From the NCBI GenBank assembly GCA_965222645.1, contig OZ244968.1:3472001-3536000 (forward strand): a DNA stretch of 64,000 nucleotides. Reading direction: 5' to 3'. Source of the DNA: JABDMH01 sp965222645. GTDB lineage: Bacteria > Bacteroidota > Bacteroidia > Chitinophagales > Saprospiraceae. How positions within the stretch are numbered: the first letter of the stretch is position 1; every line of letters starts with the position of its first letter. The position numbers and the translations under genes were made by a program. This document shows, piece by piece, positions 26,667 to 35,430 of the stretch. Below the pieces are notes generated by a model that searched no databases, was not told the origin of the DNA, and saw only the letters and a list, made by a program, of their open reading frames with translations.

Positions 26667-28439
26667 ATGTACAGAACCCATAATTGTGGGGAATTGCGAA
26701 TGTCGCATATCGGAGAGACAGTCACATTGAGCGGCTGGGTCCAGACTTCCAGACAATTTGGAGGACTTACTTTTATTGACCTCCGAGATCGGTTTGGGAT
26801 TACACAACTGGTTTTTAATGAAGATGAAGACGCCTCACTATGCGATGAGGCCAGGAATTTGGGTCGAGAATATGTCATCAATGTTGAGGGTAAAGTGCGA
26901 GAACGGAGCAATAAGAATCCCAACCGGCCTACGGGTGATATCGAAATCATCGTGGAAGGACTGAAGCTATTGAATCCCTCAGAGGTGCCTCCGTTCACAA
27001 TTGAGGATGAAAGTGATGGTGGTGATGATCTACGCTTAAAATATAGATACCTCGATATGAGACGTAATCCTGTAAAGGAGAAGCTCATCTTTAGGAGCCG
27101 CCTGGCATTGGAAGTTCGCAAATTCTTATCAGAAGCGGATTTTGTGGAAGTGGAAACACCCTACCTTATTAAAAGTACACCCGAGGGAGCCCGAGATTTT
27201 GTCGTCCCCAGCAGGATGAATGTCGGTCAATTTTATGCCCTTCCTCAATCGCCACAGACTTTCAAACAAATCCTGATGGTGGCTGGATTCGATCGCTATT
27301 TCCAACTGGTTAAGTGTTTTAGGGATGAAGACCTGAGGGCCGACAGGCAACCAGAATTTACCCAGATTGATTGTGAAATGTCTTTCGTAACTCAAGACCA
27401 AATACTTGCGACTTTTGAGAGCCTTACCAAATATCTATTTAGAGAGCTGCTGGATATCCAACTGGATGATTTTCCGCGCATGACCTATGATGAAGCCATT
27501 TCACGATATGGATCGGACAAGCCCGATACGAGATTTGAGATGACTTTTCATCGTTTGGATGACCTGACAAAAGGTCACGGGTTTAATGTCTTTGATCAAT
27601 CGGAGTGCGTCATAGGAATCGTTGCCAAAGGAGCTGCAAGTATTTTTTCTAACAAGGATATCAATGCCTTGACAGACTGGGTCAAGCGACCTCAAATCGG
27701 GGCCAAAGGTCTTGTCTACATTAAATACAACGATGACCAGAGCATAAAATCAAGCATTGGCAAGTTTTACAGTGATGCCCAACTCAAAAGTTGGTGTAGT
27801 GCCTGCGCAGCATCCCCTGGTGATATGATCCTGATCTTATCTGGTGATTCTGATAAGACCCAAAAGCAACTCGGTGAATTAAGGATCGAGGTGGCTCATC
27901 GTCTTGGCTTGATCGATTCCAGCGTCTTTCAGCCATTGTGGGTGGTTGATTTTCCACTGTTGGAATGGGAAGAAGAACAGCAACGATTTCACGCAATGCA
28001 TCATCCCTTTACATCACCCAAGGCTGAGGATATAGAAAAGATGTTGACCGGTGATCATGAAACCATGAAGGCTCTTAGAGCTGATGCATATGATCTCGTC
28101 ATAAACGGTGTCGAAATCGGCGGAGGATCCATCAGAATATTCGATCGGAAACTACAGGAAAAGAACTTCAAATTGCTGGGTTTTACTCCGGAAGAAGCCG
28201 AACAGCAGTTTGGGTTCTTGCTCAAGGCATTTGAATACGGCGCGCCACCGCATGGAGGAATTGCCTTTGGGTTTGATCGGCTATGTGCGGTAATGATGGG
28301 CTCTACTTCTATCAGGGACTTTATTGCCTTTCCCAAAAATAATATGGGGCGCGATATCATGATTGATGCACCTTCTCCGCTTGCAAGTGACCAGCTGGAG
28401 GAATTAAATCTGTCAGTCTCATTAAAAGAAACCTCGTAG
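26667..28439 (+). CDS. aspS: Aspartyl-tRNA synthetase
   Basis: 590 residues, bacterial type. The N-terminal OB domain shows LSGWVQTSRQFGGLTFIDLR and RFGITQLVF; class II motif 2 is YFQLVKCFRDEDLRADRQPE with FTQID; the GAD insertion follows, and class II motif 3 is GIAFGFDRLCAVMMG near 545. Charges tRNA-Asp with aspartate. Gene starts 220 bases from the divergent sigma gene and is convergent with the NatB gene. Confidence 0.97.
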   Translation: MYRTHNCGELRMSHIGETVTLSGWVQTSRQFGGLTFIDLRDRFGITQLVFNEDEDASLCDEARNLGREYVINVEGKVRERSNKNPNRPTGDIEIIVEGLKLLNPSEVPPFTIEDESDGGDDLRLKYRYLDMRRNPVKEKLIFRSRLALEVRKFLSEADFVEVETPYLIKSTPEGARDFVVPSRMNVGQFYALPQSPQTFKQILMVAGFDRYFQLVKCFRDEDLRADRQPEFTQIDCEMSFVTQDQILATFESLTKYLFRELLDIQLDDFPRMTYDEAISRYGSDKPDTRFEMTFHRLDDLTKGHGFNVFDQSECVIGIVAKGAASIFSNKDINALTDWVKRPQIGAKGLVYIKYNDDQSIKSSIGKFYSDAQLKSWCSACAASPGDMILILSGDSDKTQKQLGELRIEVAHRLGLIDSSVFQPLWVVDFPLLEWEEEQQRFHAMHHPFTSPKAEDIEKMLTGDHETMKALRADAYDLVINGVEIGGGSIRIFDRKLQEKNFKLLGFTPEEAEQQFGFLLKAFEYGAPPHGGIAFGFDRLCAVMMGSTSIRDFIAFPKNNMGRDIMIDAPSPLASDQLEELNLSVSLKETS

Positions 28440-28478
28440 GGAGAACCCGCATAACAGCTTGCTAGCTCAAAAAGCAGG

Positions 28479-29813
28479 TCAATTCTTGGCAGTCATCCAC
28501 TTCCAGATTTCCTTAAAAGTGCCTTTCTTGCCATACATCAAAATGCCAGTGCGGTAGATGCGACTTGAGATCCAAACACAGAAAATAGCAGCTGCGATAA
28601 GTAAGGTAAGGGAGAGTAAAATCTGCCATAGCGGGGGATCAAAAACAAGACGTGCAGGCATCACAATGGGTGAGAAAAAAGGGAAAATTGAGGACCAGAC
28701 TGCAAGGGTACTGTTCGGTACTCTCAGAGCCGCAAACATGATGTAAAGAGCGATGATAACCGGGATGGTGAGAGGCAGCGTAAGTGCCTGACTTTCTGCG
28801 AGATCATCTCCAATTGCTGAACCGACACCGGCAAATAATGACGCATAAATTATATAACCACCCAGAAAAAATAGAATGAAACATGGGACGATTAGCCACC
28901 AGTTGACCGCTTTGAGCTCAGCCATGACCTGGCTTGCGATGGCTTCCATATCTTCGGGATTAATCATTTCTGCGGTGGGATTATTTACGAAACTTGTGGG
29001 CTCCGTATCGAATCCGAACAGAAGATTGGCCCCCATCGTAATCAATGGGATCAATAGTGCCCAAATCAAGACTTGCGTCAAGCCCACTGCACCAACTCCG
29101 ATGATCTTACCCATCATCAAATAGAAGGGTTTTACACTGCTAATGATTACCTCCACTACACGATTCATTTTCTCTTCCATGACGCTGCGCATCACCATGA
29201 CACCATTTATAAAGACAATCATATACATCGCAAACCCCATAATCCCACCGAGAATTGCCGCCACAACACTTGTGTAGGGACTGGGATTATCTGATGATCC
29301 CGGAGACTCATCAGTGGGCTTAAAAGGTTCTGGATCAAGGGTGATCTGAGTATTGAGATATCCCAATTGCTCTGAATCAAGATTCAGTGCTTTTATCTTA
29401 TACGCCCTGATCTTGTCCTGGATAATACGCTGTAACCTTTCCGATGCCTCGAGATCAAGACCGGTTTCGGAGTAATAGAAAATCCTGTGCTTAGATGCAG
29501 ACACCTCTTGCAGTGGAGGAATCAAAAGTATTCCATCGTGTGCAAAATCACCTTTGTCGAGCAGATCTTCCAGCGACTCGTCAGAAAACGAAAAGTAGAA
29601 ATTATGCTGATCCTTCAATTTGCCTTCCAGCATTTCTGCCTCGTCTATAATCAAGACACTTCTTGCTTCATCTCCTTGATAGGCAAATATCAATCCCACA
29701 ACCACCATAAAAACTGCAATTGCGACTGGTGCCAACAAAGTGGTGAGGATAAAGGACTTCTTCTTGACCCTGGTGAGATATTCCCGTTTTACAATCAACC
29801 ACAATTTGTTCAT
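28479..29813 (-). CDS. ABC exporter permease (NatB/ABC-2 type)
   Basis: 444 residues with an N-terminal membrane helix (ILTTLLAPVAIAVFMVVVG), a large extracytoplasmic loop (residues 45-180) and five or six C-terminal helices (GIMGFAMYMIVFINGVMVMR, VMEEKMNRVVEVIISSVKPF, WWLIVPCFILFFLGGYIIYA, LTLPLTIPVIIALYIMFAAL). The EEKMNRVVEVIISS segment is typical of NatB-type permeases. Overlaps the ATPase gene by 4 bases (ATGA), so they form one transporter. Substrate unknown; Na+ export in NatAB is from other phyla. Confidence 0.88.
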   Translation of the reverse strand: MNKLWLIVKREYLTRVKKKSFILTTLLAPVAIAVFMVVVGLIFAYQGDEARSVLIIDEAEMLEGKLKDQHNFYFSFSDESLEDLLDKGDFAHDGILLIPPLQEVSASKHRIFYYSETGLDLEASERLQRIIQDKIRAYKIKALNLDSEQLGYLNTQITLDPEPFKPTDESPGSSDNPSPYTSVVAAILGGIMGFAMYMIVFINGVMVMRSVMEEKMNRVVEVIISSVKPFYLMMGKIIGVGAVGLTQVLIWALLIPLITMGANLLFGFDTEPTSFVNNPTAEMINPEDMEAIASQVMAELKAVNWWLIVPCFILFFLGGYIIYASLFAGVGSAIGDDLAESQALTLPLTIPVIIALYIMFAALRVPNSTLAVWSSIFPFFSPIVMPARLVFDPPLWQILLSLTLLIAAAIFCVWISSRIYRTGILMYGKKGTFKEIWKWMTAKN

Positions 29814-30706
29814 GCTTCGGTCACTTTTCTGATGAAGATATCATTGAGTGTCGGTAAGATTTCTTCGAATCTCTGAACCATTACACCATGATCAATTACC
29901 TTTCTAATGAAGGTATTGGCTTCAGAAAGCTCATTAAGTCTCACCAGGAGAAGATTATTTTCATGATGTAAAATTTCCACATTTACAGATAAGTGTTCAG
30001 GCAAATTCCCCTGATAAAACACTTCAAAAATATGGTCTTTGTACTGTTCTTTGATCTCAGTCACATTTCCGTTCAGTATATTTTTACCCTTATTGATGAG
30101 GACAATGTATTCACAGATTTCTTCGACCTGTTCCATTCTGTGAGTAGAAAAAATAATACTGCTGCCCTCTTCATTTAGAGTCTTTATATGTTGCTTTAGG
30201 AGGTCTGTATTAATTGGATCGAGACCTGAAAAGGGCTCGTCGAGAATGATTAGCTTCGGCTTGTGCACAACAGTAGAGAGAAACTGTACCTTTTGTTGCA
30301 TTCCCTTACTTAATTCCTCAATCCTTTTGTTCCACCAGGAGCTCATCTCCAATTTGTCCATCCAGGTCTCTATTTCTCGTTTGGCCTTCTGTTGAGGCAT
30401 TCCTTTTAGCCTGGCGAGATACATAAGTTGATCTCCCACTTTCATTTTCTTATAAAGTCCTCGCTCTTCTGGCAGATATCCGATCTGTTCAGGATGCGAT
30501 CGGTCTAGATCAGTACCGTCGAAAATCACGACTCCGGCATCTGCCTGGGTGATTCCGGTGATGATTCTAATCAGGGAGGTCTTGCCAGCACCGTTGGGAC
30601 CGAGCAGACCCATAATCGATCCCTTTTGCATATCAAAACTCAGGTGATCTACAGCCAGGTGATTATGATACCTTTTTACAACTTCACGTATCGATAAGAT
30701 CGACAA
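29810..30706 (-). CDS. ABC exporter ATPase (NatA-type)
   Basis: 298 residues. Walker A is GPNGAGKTSLIR near 38, signature LSKGMQQKVQ near 130, Walker B KLIILDEPFSGLDP near 155, and H-loop FSTHRMEQVEE near 190. The C-terminal 80 residues are the accessory domain typical of NatA-like ATPases. The frame begins with TTG at 30706, and no ATG exists before the Walker A region. It feeds directly into the permease gene. Confidence 0.92.
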   Translation of the reverse strand: MSILSIREVVKRYHNHLAVDHLSFDMQKGSIMGLLGPNGAGKTSLIRIITGITQADAGVVIFDGTDLDRSHPEQIGYLPEERGLYKKMKVGDQLMYLARLKGMPQQKAKREIETWMDKLEMSSWWNKRIEELSKGMQQKVQFLSTVVHKPKLIILDEPFSGLDPINTDLLKQHIKTLNEEGSSIIFSTHRMEQVEEICEYIVLINKGKNILNGNVTEIKEQYKDHIFEVFYQGNLPEHLSVNVEILHHENNLLLVRLNELSEANTFIRKVIDHGVMVQRFEEILPTLNDIFIRKVTEA

Positions 30707-31224
30707 ATCTATTATTTTTTAATATGTGATAAATGGTGCTAATTCATTTGTTTTTGACTATCAGTATTTTATCTAACAGTTACGTCTGGATCAGTTTGTT
30801 TTCGTACTGCAAGCTATCCAAACATGCAAATAAAACACGGTGTTTGAATGAAAAAAAATTATAAAAATTAAGTGCTTATCTTGCCAGTCATGTTTATTTG
30901 TCCTATTATTGAAGTCTTGTTTTCGAAAAATTATGGGGGCCACTTGTATAGCCCCGTTTAAGAATAGATGGTTTTGGGGTGTAGGTGCGGCAAATCGAGC
31001 TTATCGAGGCGCCGCACTTTTTTTAGGGCCAATCCCTATCTTCTACAAGTGGACTTTGCATTATTCTAATAGGCCCTACTGAGCTAAGAACAACCTTTGA
31101 ATCGATAAACGTGATATTTTATTCCACTTTTGGTGAACCTCCGGAATGAACTGAAGTGTTAATAACCCTGTAGATCTTCCTGTCGAAGAGCTTGTATTAA
31201 ATACTGATCAGAAATCACAAAATT
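30707..31224. other. 518-base intergenic region with a candidate structured RNA
   Basis: Lies between the TTG start of the ABC ATPase (minus) and the coiled-coil gene (plus). It is AT-rich with no convincing coding frame. The only structure seen is at 30936-31052, listed separately. No repeat of genes elsewhere in the window was noticed. Confidence 0.6.
30936..31052 (+). ncRNA. Candidate structured RNA with closing helix and terminator-like hairpin
   Basis: A 9-base-pair closing helix is formed by CCACTTGTA (30940-30948) and TACAAGTGG (31044-31052). Inside are CCCC 30952-30955 / GGGG 30976-30979, a hairpin AGGTGCGGC 30983-30991 / GCCGCACTT 31011-31019 followed by seven T (31018-31024), and TAGGG 31024-31028 / CCCTA 31034-31038. 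A competing hairpin GGGGC 30936-30940 / GCCCC 30951-30955 overlaps the 5' closing strand. No plus-strand gene ends upstream, so the T-tract hairpin is not an mRNA terminator. Identity unknown; a 6S-type RNA is one possibility, a riboswitch-like leader another. Strand is inferred from the T-tract. Confidence 0.4.
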
Positions 31225-31887
31225 ATGAAATACACATTATTACTTTTCATCCTGGCCCTTGGTTCGATGTCCTTACGAGCTCAAGAGGTTCAAGAATCAC
31301 TGGAGACAATGAGCTTAGGCGAACAAAATGCACTTATACTTGAGATCCCTTACGATGACCAATTTGCCGCAAAAGAGTGGAAGAATTATCTCAAGACTTT
31401 CAAGGGAAAAACCAAAAAAGTGAAGCGCAGTAAAGAGCTCTTTACCGATGATGCTTCCATCCCTTACATCTCCTCAAATACGGTAGATATTTACAGCGTG
31501 GTGGAAAAGAATGGCGCCGATGCCCAGCTGAAACTATGGATGGATCTCGGAGGGGGATTTATGGATTCCCAGAATTTTCCTGATGCGTATAGCGGTGCAA
31601 AGACCTTACTTGCCGGATTTGAGAAACATCTCAATGTGGAAGACATTAAACTCGAGCTCAAGGGTGAGGAAAAGCGATTGAAGGACCTTGAAAAAGATCT
31701 CGCCAAGCTGGAGAGACTCAATGAAAAATATCACAAGGAAATTGAGGACTGGAAGGGAAAAATTGCTGAAAACGAAGATTTAATTGAAGTAAATTTTAGT
31801 GACCAGGACCAGTTGAGGAAAACAATTGAGTCGCAGAAAGGCACCGTGAAAGAGGTCGAGTTAAAACTTGCTAAGGCAGAATCATAA
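31225..31887 (+). CDS. Exported coiled-coil protein of unknown function
   Basis: 220 residues. Signal peptide MKYTLLLFILALGSMSLRA. Residues 30-130 form a compact, unrecognised domain (LEIPYDDQFAAKEWKNYLKT, MDLGGGFMDSQNFPDAYSGA). Residues 140-220 are a Lys/Glu coiled coil (EEKRLKDLEKDLAKLERLNE). The start is the first ATG after the signal sequence region. It stands alone between the RNA candidate and dnaB. Function unknown. Confidence 0.72.
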   Translation: MKYTLLLFILALGSMSLRAQEVQESLETMSLGEQNALILEIPYDDQFAAKEWKNYLKTFKGKTKKVKRSKELFTDDASIPYISSNTVDIYSVVEKNGADAQLKLWMDLGGGFMDSQNFPDAYSGAKTLLAGFEKHLNVEDIKLELKGEEKRLKDLEKDLAKLERLNEKYHKEIEDWKGKIAENEDLIEVNFSDQDQLRKTIESQKGTVKEVELKLAKAES

Positions 31888-32162
31888 TTTTTTTCCACAA
31901 ACCAAGAATATTTGGGCAAACATGAGGTCCAAAATTCTTTGGTCATGCTCATTAATAAACATGACAATGCATACTGTGTTGTCATGTTGTAATTTTCAGT
32001 AATATGTTGTAGTAATTTAGAGCGTTTTTTCCACATCTTTTCCACATCTTCAATCGCATTGGTCAACACCTGGGGACTTCCCAAACGTGCAATACGATCC
32101 CGTTGATTCACATTATATTGTAATTTTGTGTCATGCGTTTTTGGATGAATATTTTGCTCTAA
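31888..32162. promoter_or_regulatory. Region upstream of dnaB with DnaA-box-like repeats
   Basis: TTTTCCACA, which fits the DnaA-box consensus TTWTNCACA, occurs at 31891-31899, 32027-32035 and 32038-32046. The last two lie in TTTTCCACATC repeated in tandem with an 11-base period. The region also has GTCATG (31932-31937 area) and CATGAC inverted copies around an AT-rich spacer and a -7 box TAATTTTG at 32121-32128. It could mediate DnaA control of dnaB. Whether it is an origin cannot be judged from the sequence alone. Confidence 0.4.
32121..32128 (+). promoter_or_regulatory. Candidate -7 promoter box for dnaB
   Basis: TAATTTTG matches TAnnTTTG, 34 bases before the dnaB start and 75 bases after the DnaA-like boxes. 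Confidence 0.4.
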
Positions 32163-33686
32163 ATGGAGGAAAGACAGCAATCGACGAAGTCACAAGGATC
32201 CCGGACTTTTAAGACCATTAAGGGTGACACCGATTTTTCTGCACTCCAGTATGGTCGTCTCCAGCCTCAGGCTGTTCCACTTGAAGAGGCGGTTCTGGGT
32301 GCTATTATGATCGATAAAAATGCCTTCCCGACAGTACTCGATATCCTGAGGCCGGCTTGTTTCTATGTGGAGGGTCATCAATTCATTTATGAGGCGATGC
32401 TCCGACTTTTTGAAAAGACCCACCCGATCGATTTGCTGACTGTACATGAGGAATTGAAGACAATGGGAAAACTGGAAAAGGCTGGCGGCCCTAATTATCT
32501 CGTTGATCTCTCTAATCGAATTGCATCAGCTGCAAACATCGAATATCACGCCCGAATAATCTCGCAGAAATATATACAGAGAGAACTTATCAGAGCAAGT
32601 ACGACTATAATTCAGGATTCTTTTGACGACACGAAAGACGTTTTTGAACTCCTCGATGAAGCTGAAAAAAACTTATTCAACATCACTGATCAAAATTTAA
32701 ATAGAGCATTTGAATCGATTGGGACCTTGGCTCTTAAGGCCCAGAAACAACTTGAAGAACTTGCACAAAAAGCTGAAGGTCTTACTGGAATTCCATCGGG
32801 CTTTACGGAGCTGGATCGCATTACCTCAGGGTGGCAAAAATCAGATCTAATAGTAATTGCTGCGAGACCGGGCATGGGAAAGACCGCATTTACTCTGTCT
32901 CTGGCAAAAAATGCAGCATTGGACTACGGCAAAGGCGTTGCATTTTTCTCCCTGGAAATGTCCAGTATCCAGCTTGTACAGCGACTTATCTCTACAGAAG
33001 CTGAGATCCCCTCTACCAAGCTGCGGAATGGGCAGCTGGAACCCCACGAGTGGCAACAACTTTACTCGGCTGTGGAAAAACTGTCTACAGTTCCGATTTA
33101 TATCGATGATACCCCGGCTATAAATTCCTTCGAGTTAAGAGCCAAGTGCAGGCGACTGAAAATGCAGCATGACATACAGCTTATTGTCATCGACTATCTT
33201 CAGCTTATGTCCGGGGCAATTGACAATAAAAGATCTGGCACGAGAGAACAGGAGATAAGTTCGATTTCCCGGGCTCTCAAGGCGATGGCCAAAGAACTGA
33301 ATGTGCCGGTAATTGCCCTGTCACAATTGAGCAGAGCTGTTGAGACCAGAGGAGGCGAGAAAAAGCCCATGTTGTCAGACCTTAGGGAATCTGGTGCGAT
33401 CGAACAAGATGCAGATATTGTTTCGTTTATTTACAGGCCCGAATATTATGAGATCACAGAGAGTGAAGGCGTTTCTCTTAAAGGGATCGCAGAGATCATT
33501 ATTGCCAAACATCGAAATGGTGCACTCGACACTGTGAAGCTCCGGTTTATTGACCAGTATGCCAAATTCACCAATCTGGATGAGTTTGATTTTAGCAGTC
33601 TGAAGACCGATGACTTTGGTTCAGGTCACGATCAGATTATGACGAGACCTTCTCGCATCAATCAGGATGACGACATACCATTCTGA
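32163..33686 (+). CDS. dnaB: Replicative DNA helicase DnaB
   Basis: 507 residues. The N-terminal domain (VPLEEAVLGAIMIDKNAFP) precedes the RecA-like motor with Walker A ARPGMGKTAFTL near 235, the HHH-type stretch, Walker B LIVIDYLQLMSG near 340, and VPVIALSQLSRAVETRGG near 375. The C-terminus runs to GHDQIMTRPSRINQDDDIPF. No intein interrupts it. The stop codon shares its last base with the start of the next gene (TGATG), so the two are co-translated. Confidence 0.97.
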   Translation: MEERQQSTKSQGSRTFKTIKGDTDFSALQYGRLQPQAVPLEEAVLGAIMIDKNAFPTVLDILRPACFYVEGHQFIYEAMLRLFEKTHPIDLLTVHEELKTMGKLEKAGGPNYLVDLSNRIASAANIEYHARIISQKYIQRELIRASTTIIQDSFDDTKDVFELLDEAEKNLFNITDQNLNRAFESIGTLALKAQKQLEELAQKAEGLTGIPSGFTELDRITSGWQKSDLIVIAARPGMGKTAFTLSLAKNAALDYGKGVAFFSLEMSSIQLVQRLISTEAEIPSTKLRNGQLEPHEWQQLYSAVEKLSTVPIYIDDTPAINSFELRAKCRRLKMQHDIQLIVIDYLQLMSGAIDNKRSGTREQEISSISRALKAMAKELNVPVIALSQLSRAVETRGGEKKPMLSDLRESGAIEQDADIVSFIYRPEYYEITESEGVSLKGIAEIIIAKHRNGALDTVKLRFIDQYAKFTNLDEFDFSSLKTDDFGSGHDQIMTRPSRINQDDDIPF

Positions 33687-34465
33687 TGGCCCGACCTAAA
33701 AAAAAGAAATCTGTCAGTCCGTTTCATCGCAGGCCCACCACTCCTCCAGAAGAGCTCGTTTATCCAGTAAGGCTAAATAAATATGTGGCACGATGTGGCA
33801 TCTGTTCGAGAAGGGCAGCCGTGGATCTAATCAAAAACGGTCGGGTGACTGTAGACAGAACCGTGAGGGTAGAGCCCTATTATCTCGTCGAGGAAAATCA
33901 GGTGGTAAGGCTAGATGCCAAGGTGATCAAACCAGAATCTGTTAAGGTCTATTACCTCCTGAATAAACCAAAAGGTATCATCTCCACTACTTCAGATGAG
34001 AAAGGTCGAGCCACTATAATGGATGTAATAAAAGACAAATCCGGACTTCGCCTTTTTCCGATAGGGCGTCTGGATCGCAACACAACTGGTCTTATTGTGG
34101 TCACTAATGACGGGGACCTGGCAAAAAAGCTTTCTCATCCTTCGCATAAAACTAAAAAGCAATATCTGATAAGTCTTGATAGACCTGTAGCTGAACGGGA
34201 TATCAGATCAATTAAAGACGGTGTAGAGCTCGAAGACGGACCAGTGCCGATTGTTGATTTGCAAGTAAGAGATAATAATAGCATCCTCCTGACGATCGTG
34301 ATCGGGAGAAATCGGATTGTGCGAAGATTGTTTGAGAATTTTGACTACAAGGTGGTGAAATTAGATCGGGTATATTATGCCGGCCTCACAAAAAAGGGGT
34401 TACCGAGGGGGAAATACCGCACTCTAACAGCGCAGGAAGTTATTATGCTGAAGCACTTCACCTGA
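33686..34465 (+). CDS. rRNA pseudouridine synthase (RsuA/RluB/E/F family)
   Basis: 259 residues. A basic N-terminal tail is followed by an S4 RNA-binding domain (VRLNKYVARCGICSRRAAVD, LIKNGRVTVD) and the catalytic domain with GRLDRNTTGLIVVTNDGDLA, where the Asp of GRLD is the conserved nucleophile, then VELEDGPV and IGRNRIVRRLFEN. Converts uridine to pseudouridine in rRNA; a target such as 23S (RluB) is most likely given the length but the site is not determinable here. Coupled to dnaB by a TGATG overlap. Confidence 0.94.
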   Translation: MARPKKKKSVSPFHRRPTTPPEELVYPVRLNKYVARCGICSRRAAVDLIKNGRVTVDRTVRVEPYYLVEENQVVRLDAKVIKPESVKVYYLLNKPKGIISTTSDEKGRATIMDVIKDKSGLRLFPIGRLDRNTTGLIVVTNDGDLAKKLSHPSHKTKKQYLISLDRPVAERDIRSIKDGVELEDGPVPIVDLQVRDNNSILLTIVIGRNRIVRRLFENFDYKVVKLDRVYYAGLTKKGLPRGKYRTLTAQEVIMLKHFT

Positions 34466-34468
34466 TTA

Positions 34469-35419
34469 CTAAAATCTATAGGATATTCCGAGGCTCAGGC
34501 TATTCCCCAGTTGACCGGTTAAGTTTCCCAAGTACCAGCCGTGTGTGGCACTTAGACTTACACCACTATTTGTGTTCATCAGAGTCCTCAAGTCTACGCC
34601 CAGTTGTGATGATAGGTAACCCGCCTTGCTGTACTGCAGTGCAATCCATCCGAATCCATGATAGGTGCTTTTTATCCTAAAAAAGTAGTTTGATACCGTT
34701 TGAGTACTATTACTCATCAATAATGTGGGCTCGATGCTTATTTCATCTGTTGCGGCAATCTTCAAACCAAAATGACCGTACCACTGGGTGGTTCGTTCCA
34801 GTGAGAAAGTACTAAACCGATGCTCGGAAGGAAGAAACTGGCTGATGGCCGCTCCGACTATGAATTGCACTGGGGTTGCATAGTCAGCGATACCACTTTG
34901 GTAACTGAATCCCACACTAAACGAGGGTGGTATCACGGAGGATTTGGGATCCAGATTTTCTAAAACCGGATCAACATCACTGGAGATGAAGTGATCTGGA
35001 TCAAGCCGCAACTGAGTTAGTCTTCCGGTAAATCCCAATGCAAGATAGTCTGAATTTCCCCATCCCATAGGCACTTTATACGCGTAATTTAGTCCGATTC
35101 CTGTGCTGGAAAAGGGACCAACCCGGTCGGAATACAGATGTGCTCCCAGGGTCATTTTATCGTCCAGAAATGGAACCAGAACAGCAAGAGATGATAATGT
35201 GGGACTGCTTTGAATATCACTCCATCGGCGTGCGTGAGTAGCACTAATGGTGATCGATGACTCCTCTAGGCTCATTGCGGGATTTATGGAAAAATGCATA
35301 TAGTCTTCATCGGGCCAATCTGCAACAATTTGACCAGAGGTGTAATTAAAACTGAAGGTCACTACGAGAGCGACCAGCACTGGTAAGACAGGATTATGAC
35401 GTCTTATTTTTGTTTTCAT
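34469..35419 (-). CDS. PorP/SprF family type IX secretion outer-membrane protein
   Basis: 316 residues with signal peptide (VLPVLVALVVTFSFNYTSGQ). The mature part has the PorP/SprF signature: INPAMSLEESSITISATHAR, LAVLVPFLDDKMTLGAHLYS and GIGLNYAYKVPM, then beta-strand repeats to the end, which finishes LSLGISYRF, a barrel-type C-terminus. Such proteins partner with type B sorting-domain cargo; here it begins right after (11 bases) the gene for a SprB-repeat metalloprotease with a type B domain, so it probably serves as that protein's dedicated exporter or anchor. Confidence 0.92.
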   Translation of the reverse strand: MKTKIRRHNPVLPVLVALVVTFSFNYTSGQIVADWPDEDYMHFSINPAMSLEESSITISATHARRWSDIQSSPTLSSLAVLVPFLDDKMTLGAHLYSDRVGPFSSTGIGLNYAYKVPMGWGNSDYLALGFTGRLTQLRLDPDHFISSDVDPVLENLDPKSSVIPPSFSVGFSYQSGIADYATPVQFIVGAAISQFLPSEHRFSTFSLERTTQWYGHFGLKIAATDEISIEPTLLMSNSTQTVSNYFFRIKSTYHGFGWIALQYSKAGYLSSQLGVDLRTLMNTNSGVSLSATHGWYLGNLTGQLGNSLSLGISYRF

Positions 35420-35430
35420 TATAAAAAAAC

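Noticed and set aside
30936..31052. Signal recognition particle RNA or tmRNA
   Set aside because: The conserved GGAAGGAAGCA-type loop of SRP RNA and the tRNA-like end of tmRNA are not visible.
31891..32046. Claim that the dnaB upstream boxes are oriC
   Set aside because: dnaA is absent here and skew cannot be judged from one window; left as an open possibility.
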